A stretch of DNA of 33,467 nt from Actinomycetota bacterium (GTDB lineage Bacteria > Actinomycetota > Acidimicrobiia > Acidimicrobiales > Ilumatobacteraceae). Below, piece by piece: positions 25,204-32,719 of the stretch. The notes beneath the pieces were generated by a model. That model worked only from the letters and a program-made list of their open reading frames with translations, was not told the origin of the DNA and made no database searches. The translations under genes and the position numbers were made by a program. The DNA lies in contig JAPKZR010000287.1 of NCBI GenBank assembly GCA_026393695.1, positions 1-33,467 of the forward strand. Direction: 5' to 3'. Position 1 is the stretch's first letter; the number at the start of each line of letters is the position of its first letter.

Positions 25204-26325
25204 CTACGGTACGGCCGCGGCGGCGCTGCCTGACAGTTTGCGTGAGGGGGTGACGAGCATTTCGGCCAGCGCTTTGAGGCCAGCGACGTCGTGGATGTCG
25301 GCGTCGAGCAACGGCAGTTCGGCTTCGGCTGCACCCTTGGCGAGTGCCATCAACTCGGCCATCTCGCTGCGCTCGGACGTTGCGAGAGCGAAGAGTTCGG
25401 CGTGATACGCAACGTGATCGGCGAGTAGCCCGGGCGCCAGATCGACGAAGGCTTCCGCAGGTGGCGGCAATGGGTGAACGAGGTTCACCACAACGCCGCC
25501 GAGACGGAACCCGCCGTCGCGCAATGCGTTCACGAGATGGGTCGATTCGGCGATGGCCTCGGCGCGGGGACTCGACACCAAGACGAAGGCTGTCTGTTTG
25601 TCGCGCAGCAACACCGACACCTCGGCGGCGCGAGTGCGCAGGCCCTCTTCCATCGTTGCTAACGATCGAAAGAACTCGATGGTGTCTTCGACAATCTTTG
25701 GCCCGGCCAGTTTGCGCACAAGCCACAAGAACGCCGACGACCCAGCGTTGGTGACCTTGGCGAACGAACGTGATGGCAGGGTGAGCACTCGATAGATCGG
25801 GTGGCTGAGAAACGTGACGAGCCGATCGGGGGCTTCAAGCAGATCGATCGCGTGGCGTGACGGTGGCGTGTCGATGACCACGAGGTCGTAAGCGCCGCTT
25901 GAGTGCAACTGGTGCAGACGCTCGATGGCCATGTACTCCTGAGCGCCGCCCAGCGAACCAGCAAGGCTGCGATACACGGGGTTGGCCAATACGGCTGCAG
26001 CGCGTTCGGGATCGCCGGCCCGTTCGGTGATGAGCCGATCGAAGGTGGTCTCGGCATCGAGCATCAACGCCGAGAGCGAGCCGGTGCCGTCGGTTGCCTC
26101 GCTCACTTGATGAGGCTCGTGGGCTCGCGACTCCATGTCGAGCCCGAGCGCATCGGCGAGTCGGCGGGCCGGATCTACGGTGACCACAACGACGCGTCGA
26201 CCCATACGAGCGGCAGCAATCGCGAGCGCCGCAGCAGTAGTTGTCTTGCCCACGCCACCGGGTCCGCACGTGACGATGAGCGACGAGTTGGCGAGCACGT
26301 CGTTCAGAGTTGGCTGAGCGGTCAT
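25204..26325 (-). CDS. ArsA/Get3-type ATPase, second of pair (Rv3680-like)
   Basis: This 373-residue P-loop ATPase resembles mycobacterial Rv3680. Walker A is CGPGGVGKTTTAAAL (Gly21-Thr29): the catalytic Lys27 is present, but the signature lysine that ArsA and Get3 contribute across the dimer is replaced by Pro22. VVVVTVDPARRLADALGLD follows, then a switch region VIDTPPSRHAIDLLEAPDR. The last third carries FVLVSSPRAEAIAEST and GGVVVNLVHP. In mycobacteria this partner pairs with Rv3679 in a complex linked to glycerol and nitric oxide tolerance (from memory). The start ATG overlaps the stop of the partner gene by 4 bases, implying equal synthesis. The real start is 26325 although the frame runs further upstream. 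Confidence 0.88.
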   Translation of the reverse strand: MTAQPTLNDVLANSSLIVTCGPGGVGKTTTAAALAIAAARMGRRVVVVTVDPARRLADALGLDMESRAHEPHQVSEATDGTGSLSALMLDAETTFDRLITERAGDPERAAAVLANPVYRSLAGSLGGAQEYMAIERLHQLHSSGAYDLVVIDTPPSRHAIDLLEAPDRLVTFLSHPIYRVLTLPSRSFAKVTNAGSSAFLWLVRKLAGPKIVEDTIEFFRSLATMEEGLRTRAAEVSVLLRDKQTAFVLVSSPRAEAIAESTHLVNALRDGGFRLGGVVVNLVHPLPPPAEAFVDLAPGLLADHVAYHAELFALATSERSEMAELMALAKGAAEAELPLLDADIHDVAGLKALAEMLVTPSRKLSGSAAAAVP

Positions 26326-27293
26326 CGCGCACCCACTGGTTCGACGGACAACGCATCGGCCAGCACATCGAGCTCGGCGGGTCCGAAGCGAGCCGTTGGC
26401 ACTCGCGGCAGAATCACCCGTGAGAGCGGCAACAGTTCGCCGAGACGAGTGAGCTGCCGGCTCTGTCCCTCGAGTCGTTGACGCCCGAACTCGCCCGAGA
26501 CATCGAGCGCCGCTTTTGCGGCGCGAGACAACTTCACACCCTGAGCGCGCGCTGCGGCGGTGGGCGACATATGCAATCCGGGGCGATCGGGCCAGCACGC
26601 GTTGACCACGAGCGGACCAAGTGTGAGTCCGATCTTTTCTTCGAGGTCGTAGGCGAGTTCGACCACTTCGTTCACCGGAGTCTCCTCGGCAAGGGTGACA
26701 AGCAAGCCTTGGCACCGACGCGGATCGGCGAGCATCGCAGCAACTTCGTCGGCCTGTGTGCGGATGGGCCCGCTGGCGACCACTGCCTGCAGCGCCGACG
26801 CAGACCGCAGAAACGGTGCAGCGAGTCCGGCGGGCGGAGCGTCGACGATGATCAGATCGGCGGCTTTCTCTCGATCGAGTTCTTTGATCTTGCCCAACAC
26901 CAGCAAGTGCTCAAGGCCGGGTGTGGCGGCGGCAATCACGTCGAGCGATGCGGCCGACGCTGCTTTACGCAACAATCCGCTGATGCCCTTCAGCTCGAGG
27001 TAGTCGCTGAACGCTTGGGCCGGCGGAATCGTGCGGCCCCGAATGCGACCCTTGCCTTTGAACGCTCGTAGCACTCGCTCTTCGGGGCCGATGGGCTCAC
27101 CGCCGAGCAATGGTCCCAAGCCTGGCCTGCCATCGACTGCCACGAGAAGTACATCGGCACCTTGGCGAGCGGCCACCAGTGCAAGCGCTGCGGCAACCGT
27201 GCTCGAGCCCACGCCGCCCTTTCCGGCAACGACCGTGACGCTCGCGTTGGCGACCCATGTTGGCGTCAGGCGACGAAGCGCACCACGGTCCAT
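26322..27293 (-). CDS. ArsA/Get3-type ATPase-like protein, first of pair (Rv3679-like), altered Walker A
   Basis: This 323-residue homologue of Rv3679 starts at ATG 27293, directly before the P-loop. The loop reads GKGGVGSST at residues 24-32. The signature Lys25 is kept, but the invariant Walker lysine is Ser30. Later segments fit the family: VLLVAVDGRPGLGPLL, the ELKGISGLLRKAASA helix, TPGLEHLLVLGKIKEL, the switch VDAPPAGLAAPFLRS, and LVVNACWPDRPGL. Loss of the P-loop lysine normally abolishes or strongly reduces ATP hydrolysis, so this chain may be structural or a regulator of its partner. It follows the DUF3089 lipoprotein gene by 48 bases. Confidence 0.85.
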   Translation of the reverse strand: MDRGALRRLTPTWVANASVTVVAGKGGVGSSTVAAALALVAARQGADVLLVAVDGRPGLGPLLGGEPIGPEERVLRAFKGKGRIRGRTIPPAQAFSDYLELKGISGLLRKAASAASLDVIAAATPGLEHLLVLGKIKELDREKAADLIIVDAPPAGLAAPFLRSASALQAVVASGPIRTQADEVAAMLADPRRCQGLLVTLAEETPVNEVVELAYDLEEKIGLTLGPLVVNACWPDRPGLHMSPTAAARAQGVKLSRAAKAALDVSGEFGRQRLEGQSRQLTRLGELLPLSRVILPRVPTARFGPAELDVLADALSVEPVGAR

Positions 27294-27341
27294 GGGGCAA
27301 GGGTAACCCAGCGGCTGCGTGTCTCCTTGCGGCGCCTGAAC

Positions 27342-28697
27342 TCAGCGACTGAGGAATGCAGCGGCTTGCGATCGCACCACCGAGATCAGTGACTCTTGCG
27401 GCAAGTTGAGATCTACGGCGTGCAGACCCCAGTTGGGCGCGCTGTCGCCGCGGATGTCGTCGGTGCGGGCATCGGTTGGATCGGCGTTGATGGTGACCGC
27501 CAGATAGTGGTAGCCGTTGAGCACTTTGCATTCGCCGGTAACGAGGCCCGGCGCGCTCATGAATCGAGAGGTAATCGATGGCCCGGTGTAGCTACTTGCG
27601 AAGATCCACGGGCCCACAGGCGCTGCGGCATCGAGCAAGGCCGGACCGCCCGCGAGGGCCGCTGGATTGGTGCACGCCGAGTCTGTGGTTGCGCCGGGCG
27701 CGCCGAACAATGTGCCGGGTTGGGGTGGCACGTTGTCGCGGAATGTCTGAAAGGTGATGACACAACCAAACTGGATATTCGAACGACACAACGGCATGTT
27801 CTGCGTATCGCCGCCCACGTCGCGACCCGCCGCCACTTGAAACGATGTTCCAGCGACGATGGCCGAGACGACAAGGTTGCGTTGCTCGGGCTTTGGATCG
27901 ACTTCTTCTTTCAGCAGACGAACCACATGAAAGCTGCCTTGCGAATGGGCGATGATCACGACCGGACGGCCGTTGTTGTCGTGAGCGAGATATTGACGCC
28001 ACGCATCGAGCACATCGAGGTACGCCTGGTTCCAAGCGGCTGGGAATTGCGGGTCGCCCGCACTAAACGCTCGGCTGAGTCCGGCAGAGGTAACCGAGCG
28101 GTAGATCGGGGCGAACACTCGACACACTTGGTTGAAACGCGCGGCCTGCATGATGGTGGTGTTGATCTCAGCGCCGGCAGTGAAGTCGCTGGCCATCGTG
28201 GCATCTTCGCTGGTGGTGGGATACACGTAGAAGCAATCGATGGGCGGGTCAACAGCTATGTCTGACGGATTGATGGTCAACGTGCCATCGGCGGCCACAG
28301 CCGTGACGGGATAACTGCTGTCGCACACGTCGTTGGTGACATCGCCGCGACAGATCCAGCGCGCAGGGTCTGCATAGAGAGCGCTGTTGTACGGCCCTGG
28401 CGCAACCGTTGAGGTGGTTGTCGTTGGCGCAGGAGTCTTTGGTTTTGCCTTGGGTTTCGCCGTGGTTGCGGGCGCCGCAGCGGTGGGCACTGTGGGCACG
28501 GTGGGCGTAGCCGTGGTGTTGGTGAGCGCTGTGACGGATGGTGCCGTGGTGGCAAGCGGTGCCGCAGTGGTGGTTGAAACTCCTGCAGATGTCGACGCCG
28601 ATTCGCTTGAGTCGGGTGAAGCGCTGTTCGTTGCTGCGTCAGAACACGCGGCGAGCAGAGCAACGGCAACTACCAGAAGAATCGACCGACTACGCAT
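27342..28697 (-). CDS. DUF3089-family lipoprotein, probable alpha/beta hydrolase
   Basis: This 451-residue exported protein starts MRSRSILLVVAVALLAAC, a lipoprotein signal with a lipobox whose Cys18 would be lipidated. A Ser/Thr/Pro/Ala-rich stalk runs to about residue 100. The globular part has FYVYPTTSEDATMASDF, RVFAPIYRSVT and the nucleophile elbow AHSQGSF with Ser252, the pattern of DUF3089, a lipase-like alpha/beta hydrolase family. It would act at the outer face of the membrane; the substrate is unknown. ATG 28697 is chosen over the longer frame because it gives the complete signal peptide. It heads the probable operon with the two ArsA-like ATPases and the luciferase-like enzyme. Confidence 0.83.
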   Translation of the reverse strand: MRSRSILLVVAVALLAACSDAATNSASPDSSESASTSAGVSTTTAAPLATTAPSVTALTNTTATPTVPTVPTAAAPATTAKPKAKPKTPAPTTTTSTVAPGPYNSALYADPARWICRGDVTNDVCDSSYPVTAVAADGTLTINPSDIAVDPPIDCFYVYPTTSEDATMASDFTAGAEINTTIMQAARFNQVCRVFAPIYRSVTSAGLSRAFSAGDPQFPAAWNQAYLDVLDAWRQYLAHDNNGRPVVIIAHSQGSFHVVRLLKEEVDPKPEQRNLVVSAIVAGTSFQVAAGRDVGGDTQNMPLCRSNIQFGCVITFQTFRDNVPPQPGTLFGAPGATTDSACTNPAALAGGPALLDAAAPVGPWIFASSYTGPSITSRFMSAPGLVTGECKVLNGYHYLAVTINADPTDARTDDIRGDSAPNWGLHAVDLNLPQESLISVVRSQAAAFLSR

Positions 28698-28753
28698 GGT
28701 CACATAGTAAGCCGCGAATTTGGGGTCCGCGTCTGGGATCATTTGTTACCCCC

Positions 28754-28759
28754 AAGGAG
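28754..28759 (+). promoter_or_regulatory. Shine-Dalgarno AAGGAG selecting a GTG start
   Basis: AAGGAG lies 4 bases before GTG 28764 and marks that codon as the start of the DUF4916 gene, although the frame is open for seven more codons upstream. Confidence 0.7.
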
Positions 28760-28763
28760 CAGC

Positions 28764-29300
28764 GTGAGCGATCAGATTGAGACCAAGACCGGCTGGATGA
28801 GTCCAGACCAACTTGCAGAAGTACGAGCCAACGTGCCGATTGTGTACGTAGACGCGGTACCCGTTCGGGTGAACTCGCTCGGACGAGTGACGCACATCGG
28901 ACTCTTGCTGCGCGTGGCTGCCGACGGAACCATTAGTCGCATGGTGGTCAGCGGACGCGTGTTGTTCGGCGAACGAATTCGCGACGCACTCATTCGCCAC
29001 CTCGAGAAAGACCTCGGGCCGGTGGCACTGCCTCGCATCCCACCAAACCCAGCGCCGTTCACCGTGATCGAGTATTTCCCCGACCCTGACCAAAGCGGCT
29101 TCCATGATCCTCGCCATCACGCAGTGAGCCTTGCGTATGTCGTGCCCGTTGATGGCGACTGCACTCCATCGCAAGAGGCCCTCGATCTTGCGTGGTTCAC
29201 GCCCGAAGAAGCGGTTGACGCAAAAGTGCGCGATGAGATGACAGCGGGCCACGATCGCCTGATTCGGTTTGCCCTCGCACACGTGGGCGAGTTGCCCTAG
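28764..29300 (+). CDS. DUF4916 NUDIX-like hydrolase
   Basis: This 178-residue protein follows the actinobacterial DUF4916 pattern: TGWMSPDQLAEVRANVPIVYVDAVPVR near the N-terminus, HIGLLLRVAADGTI, VSGRVLFGERIRDALIRHLEKDLGP and a C-terminal LDLAWFTPEEA. The fold is NUDIX-like, but the canonical NUDIX box (GX5EX7REUXEEXGU) is only partly represented: the expected REUXEE stretch is replaced by IRDALIRHLEKDLG. Catalytic activity is therefore uncertain. It is divergent from the lipoprotein gene, with 66 bases between starts, and convergent with the 119-aa hypothetical gene, with 18 bases between stops. Confidence 0.78.
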   Translation: MSDQIETKTGWMSPDQLAEVRANVPIVYVDAVPVRVNSLGRVTHIGLLLRVAADGTISRMVVSGRVLFGERIRDALIRHLEKDLGPVALPRIPPNPAPFTVIEYFPDPDQSGFHDPRHHAVSLAYVVPVDGDCTPSQEALDLAWFTPEEAVDAKVRDEMTAGHDRLIRFALAHVGELP

Positions 29301-29318
29301 ACCCTTCGCACTGTGTGG

Positions 29319-29678
29319 CTACGAACGCCGCGACTTTCGCTTGCCGACGCCGATTGGCGGGCGTCGCTCGAGGGCGGGCGTGGCCACTGTGGTACTGGCA
29401 TCGATGGGCATCTCGAAGCCGTCGGAGTCGAGGTTTACCGGCTTGCTTGAGGCCTCTTGCACCTGCACCGACTCGGGCTTCTTTTTGAGTCCGAGCGCCA
29501 CGTCGAGACCGAACATTCCGGCCGCCACCGCAGCGCCGCCCTTGCCGTAGCGCTGCCGCGCCGTCTCGACCATGTTGTCGTTCGTCGTATCAATCGGATC
29601 AATGGGCCCGACCTCTTCGTGCAGGTCAACGATCTCATCGCTTGTTTCATCGTCGCCAGGAAGTTGGTTGTCGGTCAC
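29319..29678 (-). CDS. small hypothetical protein, acidic N-terminus and basic C-terminus
   Basis: This 119-residue protein has a GTG start. The first 35 residues are acidic (GDDETSDEIVDLHEEV). A short Gly/Ala-rich segment (KGGAAVAAGMFGLDVALGL) could be a weak membrane-associating helix. The remainder is Pro/Val-rich and ends in a basic KRKSRRS tail. I do not recognise a domain. Correct composition, a tidy fit between two real genes and a Shine-Dalgarno-like AGGGTG ahead of the start support it as coding. It shares a 51-bp divergent control region with the Nei2-like gene. Confidence 0.6.
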   Translation of the reverse strand: MTDNQLPGDDETSDEIVDLHEEVGPIDPIDTTNDNMVETARQRYGKGGAAVAAGMFGLDVALGLKKKPESVQVQEASSKPVNLDSDGFEMPIDASTTVATPALERRPPIGVGKRKSRRS

Positions 29679-29729
29679 TGGCTCACCCTAGGTGCGATCA
29701 CAATCGGGTATCACCTTAGGGGTGTCGAA
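29679..29729. promoter_or_regulatory. 51-bp divergent control region with mirror-image CACCT-AGGG-TG elements
   Basis: The 51 bases between the two divergent starts hold two copies of one element in opposite orientation. CACCTTAGGGGTG (29712-29724, plus strand) ends 5 bases before ATG 29730. CACCTAGGGTG (29694-29684, minus strand) ends 5 bases before GTG 29678. Each contains a purine run that can serve as the Shine-Dalgarno sequence. The symmetry could be a regulator site overlapping both initiation regions. No -10/-35 boxes can be assigned. Confidence 0.5.
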
Positions 29730-30701
29730 ATGCGCACTATTGTGCGTTGCGTGCTCGATGGTGATACAGCCCATCGCACCGCCACGGCGTTGCGAACCGC
29801 GTTGGTCGGTAAGCCAACTGTCGGTTTCTCCGCGCCAACGTTGTCTGGTCCCTCGCCTGTCGTCGGTCGCGTCATCGAACAGGTGCACATCTACGGCAGG
29901 CATCTCGAGATCGTGTGGGACGACGGACTCACCTTGCACACCCAGCATCGGCTCACGGGTTCGTGGCGTCTGTACAGGGTCGGCGAGCACTGGCATAAGC
30001 CCACCAAACAATTGCGCGTCTGCATCGAAGTTGCCGATTGGGTGGCGGTGTGTTTCAACGCTCCAGTCGTCGAGACCTTCCGTCAGTTCGATCGTCATCG
30101 TCACCCTGGCTCGGGCGGCCTCGGCCCCGATCTGTTGCATCCCAACGCGAACCTCGAAGACTGCGTTCGGCGCATCCTCGATTACGCCGACCCATCGGCC
30201 CCGATTGCCGAAGTACTGCTCGATCAACACGTGGCCAGTGGCGTGGGCAACGTGTACCGATGCGAAGCGCTGTGGGACATTGGGCTGAGCCCGTTTGCCA
30301 CTGCTGGTTCGATCACCCAAGACGATGCCCGCAAGTTGGTGCAGACAATCGCACGCATGATGCGCGCCGGCATCACCGATCGCAAGACCCCATTTGCGTC
30401 AACCGAATCGCACGACCACAACGGTCTGTCGGTGTATGGCCGCAATGGTCAACGCTGCGAAATCTGCGGCGACACTATCCGCGTGAAGCGCATCGGCGAC
30501 ATGCACCGCTTGCTCTACTGGTGCTCCGAATGTCAGGCGCGTGGCGATCAGCGAATCGCGCCCACACCGCCGCTCGGCCTTGAGCGCGTGATGGATCCAC
30601 ATCCGGCTGCCGCGCTGTTTCTCGCCGAACTACCGTGGCGGCGCGAGCACGATGATCACACGCGCGATCATCAGCGCGGACCTCGCGCTCGCCCGGCGTA
30701 G
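29730..30701 (+). CDS. Nei2/Fpg-family DNA glycosylase-like protein with altered catalytic residues
   Basis: This 323-residue protein resembles mycobacterial Nei2, which removes oxidised pyrimidines and nicks abasic sites. The helix-two-turn-helix segment IAEVLLDQHVASGVGNVYRCEALW and the C4 zinc finger (Cys243, 246, 265, 268) are intact. The N-terminus is abnormal. Active members begin MPEGDT, with Pro2 as nucleophile and Glu3. Here the matching stretch is VLDGDT, and with the best-supported start (ATG 29730, after AGGGG) it lies at residues 8-13, not at the terminus. The beta-hairpin lysine (GKHL) is Arg57 (GRHL). A GTG at 29751 would give MLDGDT but has no ribosome site. DNA binding is likely; classical lyase chemistry is doubtful. 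Confidence 0.82.
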   Translation: MRTIVRCVLDGDTAHRTATALRTALVGKPTVGFSAPTLSGPSPVVGRVIEQVHIYGRHLEIVWDDGLTLHTQHRLTGSWRLYRVGEHWHKPTKQLRVCIEVADWVAVCFNAPVVETFRQFDRHRHPGSGGLGPDLLHPNANLEDCVRRILDYADPSAPIAEVLLDQHVASGVGNVYRCEALWDIGLSPFATAGSITQDDARKLVQTIARMMRAGITDRKTPFASTESHDHNGLSVYGRNGQRCEICGDTIRVKRIGDMHRLLYWCSECQARGDQRIAPTPPLGLERVMDPHPAAALFLAELPWRREHDDHTRDHQRGPRARPA

Positions 30702-30712
30702 AGAACTACGCC
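30695..30712. terminator. hairpin between convergent genes, possible bidirectional terminator
   Basis: GGCGTAG (30695-30701), loop AGAA, CTACGCC (30706-30712) forms a perfect 7-bp stem. The left arm contains the stop codon of the Nei2-like gene, and the right arm runs into the stop of the opposing oxidoreductase gene (TAG on the minus strand, 30712-30714). No T-tract follows on either side, so termination efficiency is uncertain. Confidence 0.45.
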
Positions 30713-32694
30713 TAGATCGCTAAGCCAGCGCGTTCGCCGTCGACAACTGCTGCGTGCGCACGTCGTGGCGCAAGGCAATCGCCCACTCGTTGCACGCTGA
30801 CGCCTGCATCTTTGAGCGCCTTGTAGAGCCACTCAACGGGGTTCGGCGGCACTGCCAACACCACCCAGTCGGGGGTGCGGGTCACCTGCGAGCCGGTGGG
30901 GTGATGCAACAGGTTCAGCGTTGTGCCTTCGAAGCCCATCGGCACGAGATCGGTGGTCTGGGTAATCGACTTAGCGCTTGCCCGCACCCACCAGTTCTCC
31001 ATGTCGAGGGTGATGCCAAGGTCTTGCCCGACGACCATGCCGTTAGTGATGATCTCTACGTTGCAACCACGGTCGGCCAGCAGCTCACCCACCGAGGTGG
31101 CGTGGTGAAAACCGATCTCGTCGATAACGACGACGTCGCCAAATGGTTCGGCAGTGCCCTCGAGCACATCACGCACATCGCACACGTTTGCGGCCTCGGC
31201 TGGAACCCACCACGGTCGGTTTGGCTCGGCGCCGGTAGCCACGATCACATGATCGGGCTTGCGCTCATCGACAATGCCAGGCCATACCCCAATGCCGTAT
31301 TCGATGGCCACGCCAAGACGTCGGCACTCGGTGAGTTGGTTACGAATCATGTCGCCGAACTCGGCGCGATTCGGAACGCTTGCGGCGAGGCGCACCTGGC
31401 CGCCGGCCTCCGCTTGCTTTTCGTAGACGGTTACCTGATGGCCAGCGCGTGCCGCTGAGATGGCGGCTTGAAGCCCGCCGGGCCCAGCGCCAACGACCAT
31501 CACTTGCTTGCGCGCGGCGACAGACGAACGCCCGAGCGTGACAGCGATCTTGTTGTCGCTGAGTTCGCGCCGCACATATTCGGCTTCGCGACCCGTGCGT
31601 GGATTCTCGATGCATCCGAGCCAACGGTTCATGCCCATCCGGCCGACGCATTCCTGATTGCAGCTCAGGCACAAACGTGTTTCGTCGCTTGACCCGGCGC
31701 GGGCCTTTGCCGCGAAGTCGGCATCGGCGATCTGACCGCGCACAATGCCCACGAGATCGCAGTGGCCTTCGGCTAAGGCGCGCTCGGCTTGCAGCGGATC
31801 CTTGAAGCGACCGACACCCACCACGGGCAGATCTACCGCTTTGCGAATGGCGCTGGGGATGAACATCGCGTAGCCGGGCGGAATGTGCATGCTCGCTTCG
31901 ATCATGAACAGGCTTGCCGTAGCGACACCAATGGAGGTGTTGATGTAATCGACTTGACCGGTTGCTTCGACGATCTGCGCGATCTGCACGGCTTCGTCGA
32001 TGGTGGTGCCGCCGTCGATGAGCTCGTCGCCGCAGATGCGCACTCCGAGTGCGAGGCGATTACCAATGACACGACGAACGGCATGCACGATGTCGACCAA
32101 GAGGCGCGCCCGGTTTTGTAACGAGCCGCCGTAGTCGTCGGTGCGCTTGTTGGTGGCGGGCGACAGGAATCCACGCACGATGGACGAGTGACTGCACTGC
32201 AGCTCGATGCCATCGAAGCCGCCCTCGGCGCAATGCTCGGCCACTAGCGCATAGCCAGCAATGATCTCGTCGATCTCAGCGAGCGACACGGCCTTGGGAA
32301 CCTCGCGGAACAACGGATCGGCCACCGGCGACGGGGCCCACACCGGCAGCCGGCTGAACATGCTGCTGGCTTGCCCACCGTTGTGGTTGATCTGAGCAAA
32401 GATCGGCGTGCGGTGGCGATGCACCGCGTCGGTGATCGTGCGGTAGCCGGGGATCACATCTCGGTGGAAACCGTGGATGAGCTTCTCGTACGGCCAGTCG
32501 GTGGGGTGGGTCGAGTGTTCCTCGGTGATGATCAGGCCGGTTCCACCTGCAGCGCGTGCGGCGTAATACGCAGCGTGTTGCTCAGTGGGCTTGCCGTCGA
32601 GCGCGTAGTTGGTGAGATGCGCGCTGAACACAATGCGGTTCAGTGTGGACACGGGTCCGAGTTGTAGTGGGGTCCACAGATATCGATGCGCCAT
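30712..32694 (-). CDS. OYE-family iron-sulfur flavoprotein (2,4-dienoyl-CoA reductase / mycofactocin-type FadH-like)
   Basis: This 660-residue three-domain enzyme begins with an FMN TIM barrel of about 350 residues that includes TPLQLGPVSTLNRIVFSAHLTNY, IFAQINHNGGQ, GIELQCSHSSIVRGFLSP and the SPATNKRTDDYGG stretch. A [4Fe-4S] motif CLSCNQECVGRMGMNRWLGC follows, then an FAD domain with MVVGAGPGGLQAAISAARAG. The last part reads VVVIDEIGFHHATSVGELLADRG, a form lacking a clear GxGxxG that is shared with the trimethylamine dehydrogenase subgroup. It probably reduces an enoyl or dienoyl substrate, or oxidises an amine. Similarity to mycofactocin-associated FadH/OYE proteins is noted, but no mycofactocin gene lies in the window. 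Confidence 0.85.
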   Translation of the reverse strand: MAHRYLWTPLQLGPVSTLNRIVFSAHLTNYALDGKPTEQHAAYYAARAAGGTGLIITEEHSTHPTDWPYEKLIHGFHRDVIPGYRTITDAVHRHRTPIFAQINHNGGQASSMFSRLPVWAPSPVADPLFREVPKAVSLAEIDEIIAGYALVAEHCAEGGFDGIELQCSHSSIVRGFLSPATNKRTDDYGGSLQNRARLLVDIVHAVRRVIGNRLALGVRICGDELIDGGTTIDEAVQIAQIVEATGQVDYINTSIGVATASLFMIEASMHIPPGYAMFIPSAIRKAVDLPVVGVGRFKDPLQAERALAEGHCDLVGIVRGQIADADFAAKARAGSSDETRLCLSCNQECVGRMGMNRWLGCIENPRTGREAEYVRRELSDNKIAVTLGRSSVAARKQVMVVGAGPGGLQAAISAARAGHQVTVYEKQAEAGGQVRLAASVPNRAEFGDMIRNQLTECRRLGVAIEYGIGVWPGIVDERKPDHVIVATGAEPNRPWWVPAEAANVCDVRDVLEGTAEPFGDVVVIDEIGFHHATSVGELLADRGCNVEIITNGMVVGQDLGITLDMENWWVRASAKSITQTTDLVPMGFEGTTLNLLHHPTGSQVTRTPDWVVLAVPPNPVEWLYKALKDAGVSVQRVGDCLAPRRAHAAVVDGERAGLAI

Positions 32695-32719
32695 CGCCCG
32701 ACACGATAGTGGGGTTGGG

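Noticed and set aside
28720-28755. TTGGGG/CCCCAA inverted repeat ahead of the DUF4916 gene
   Set aside because: The six-base arms are separated by 24 bases in GC-rich DNA, which is likely chance; it overlaps the Shine-Dalgarno sequence only at its edge.
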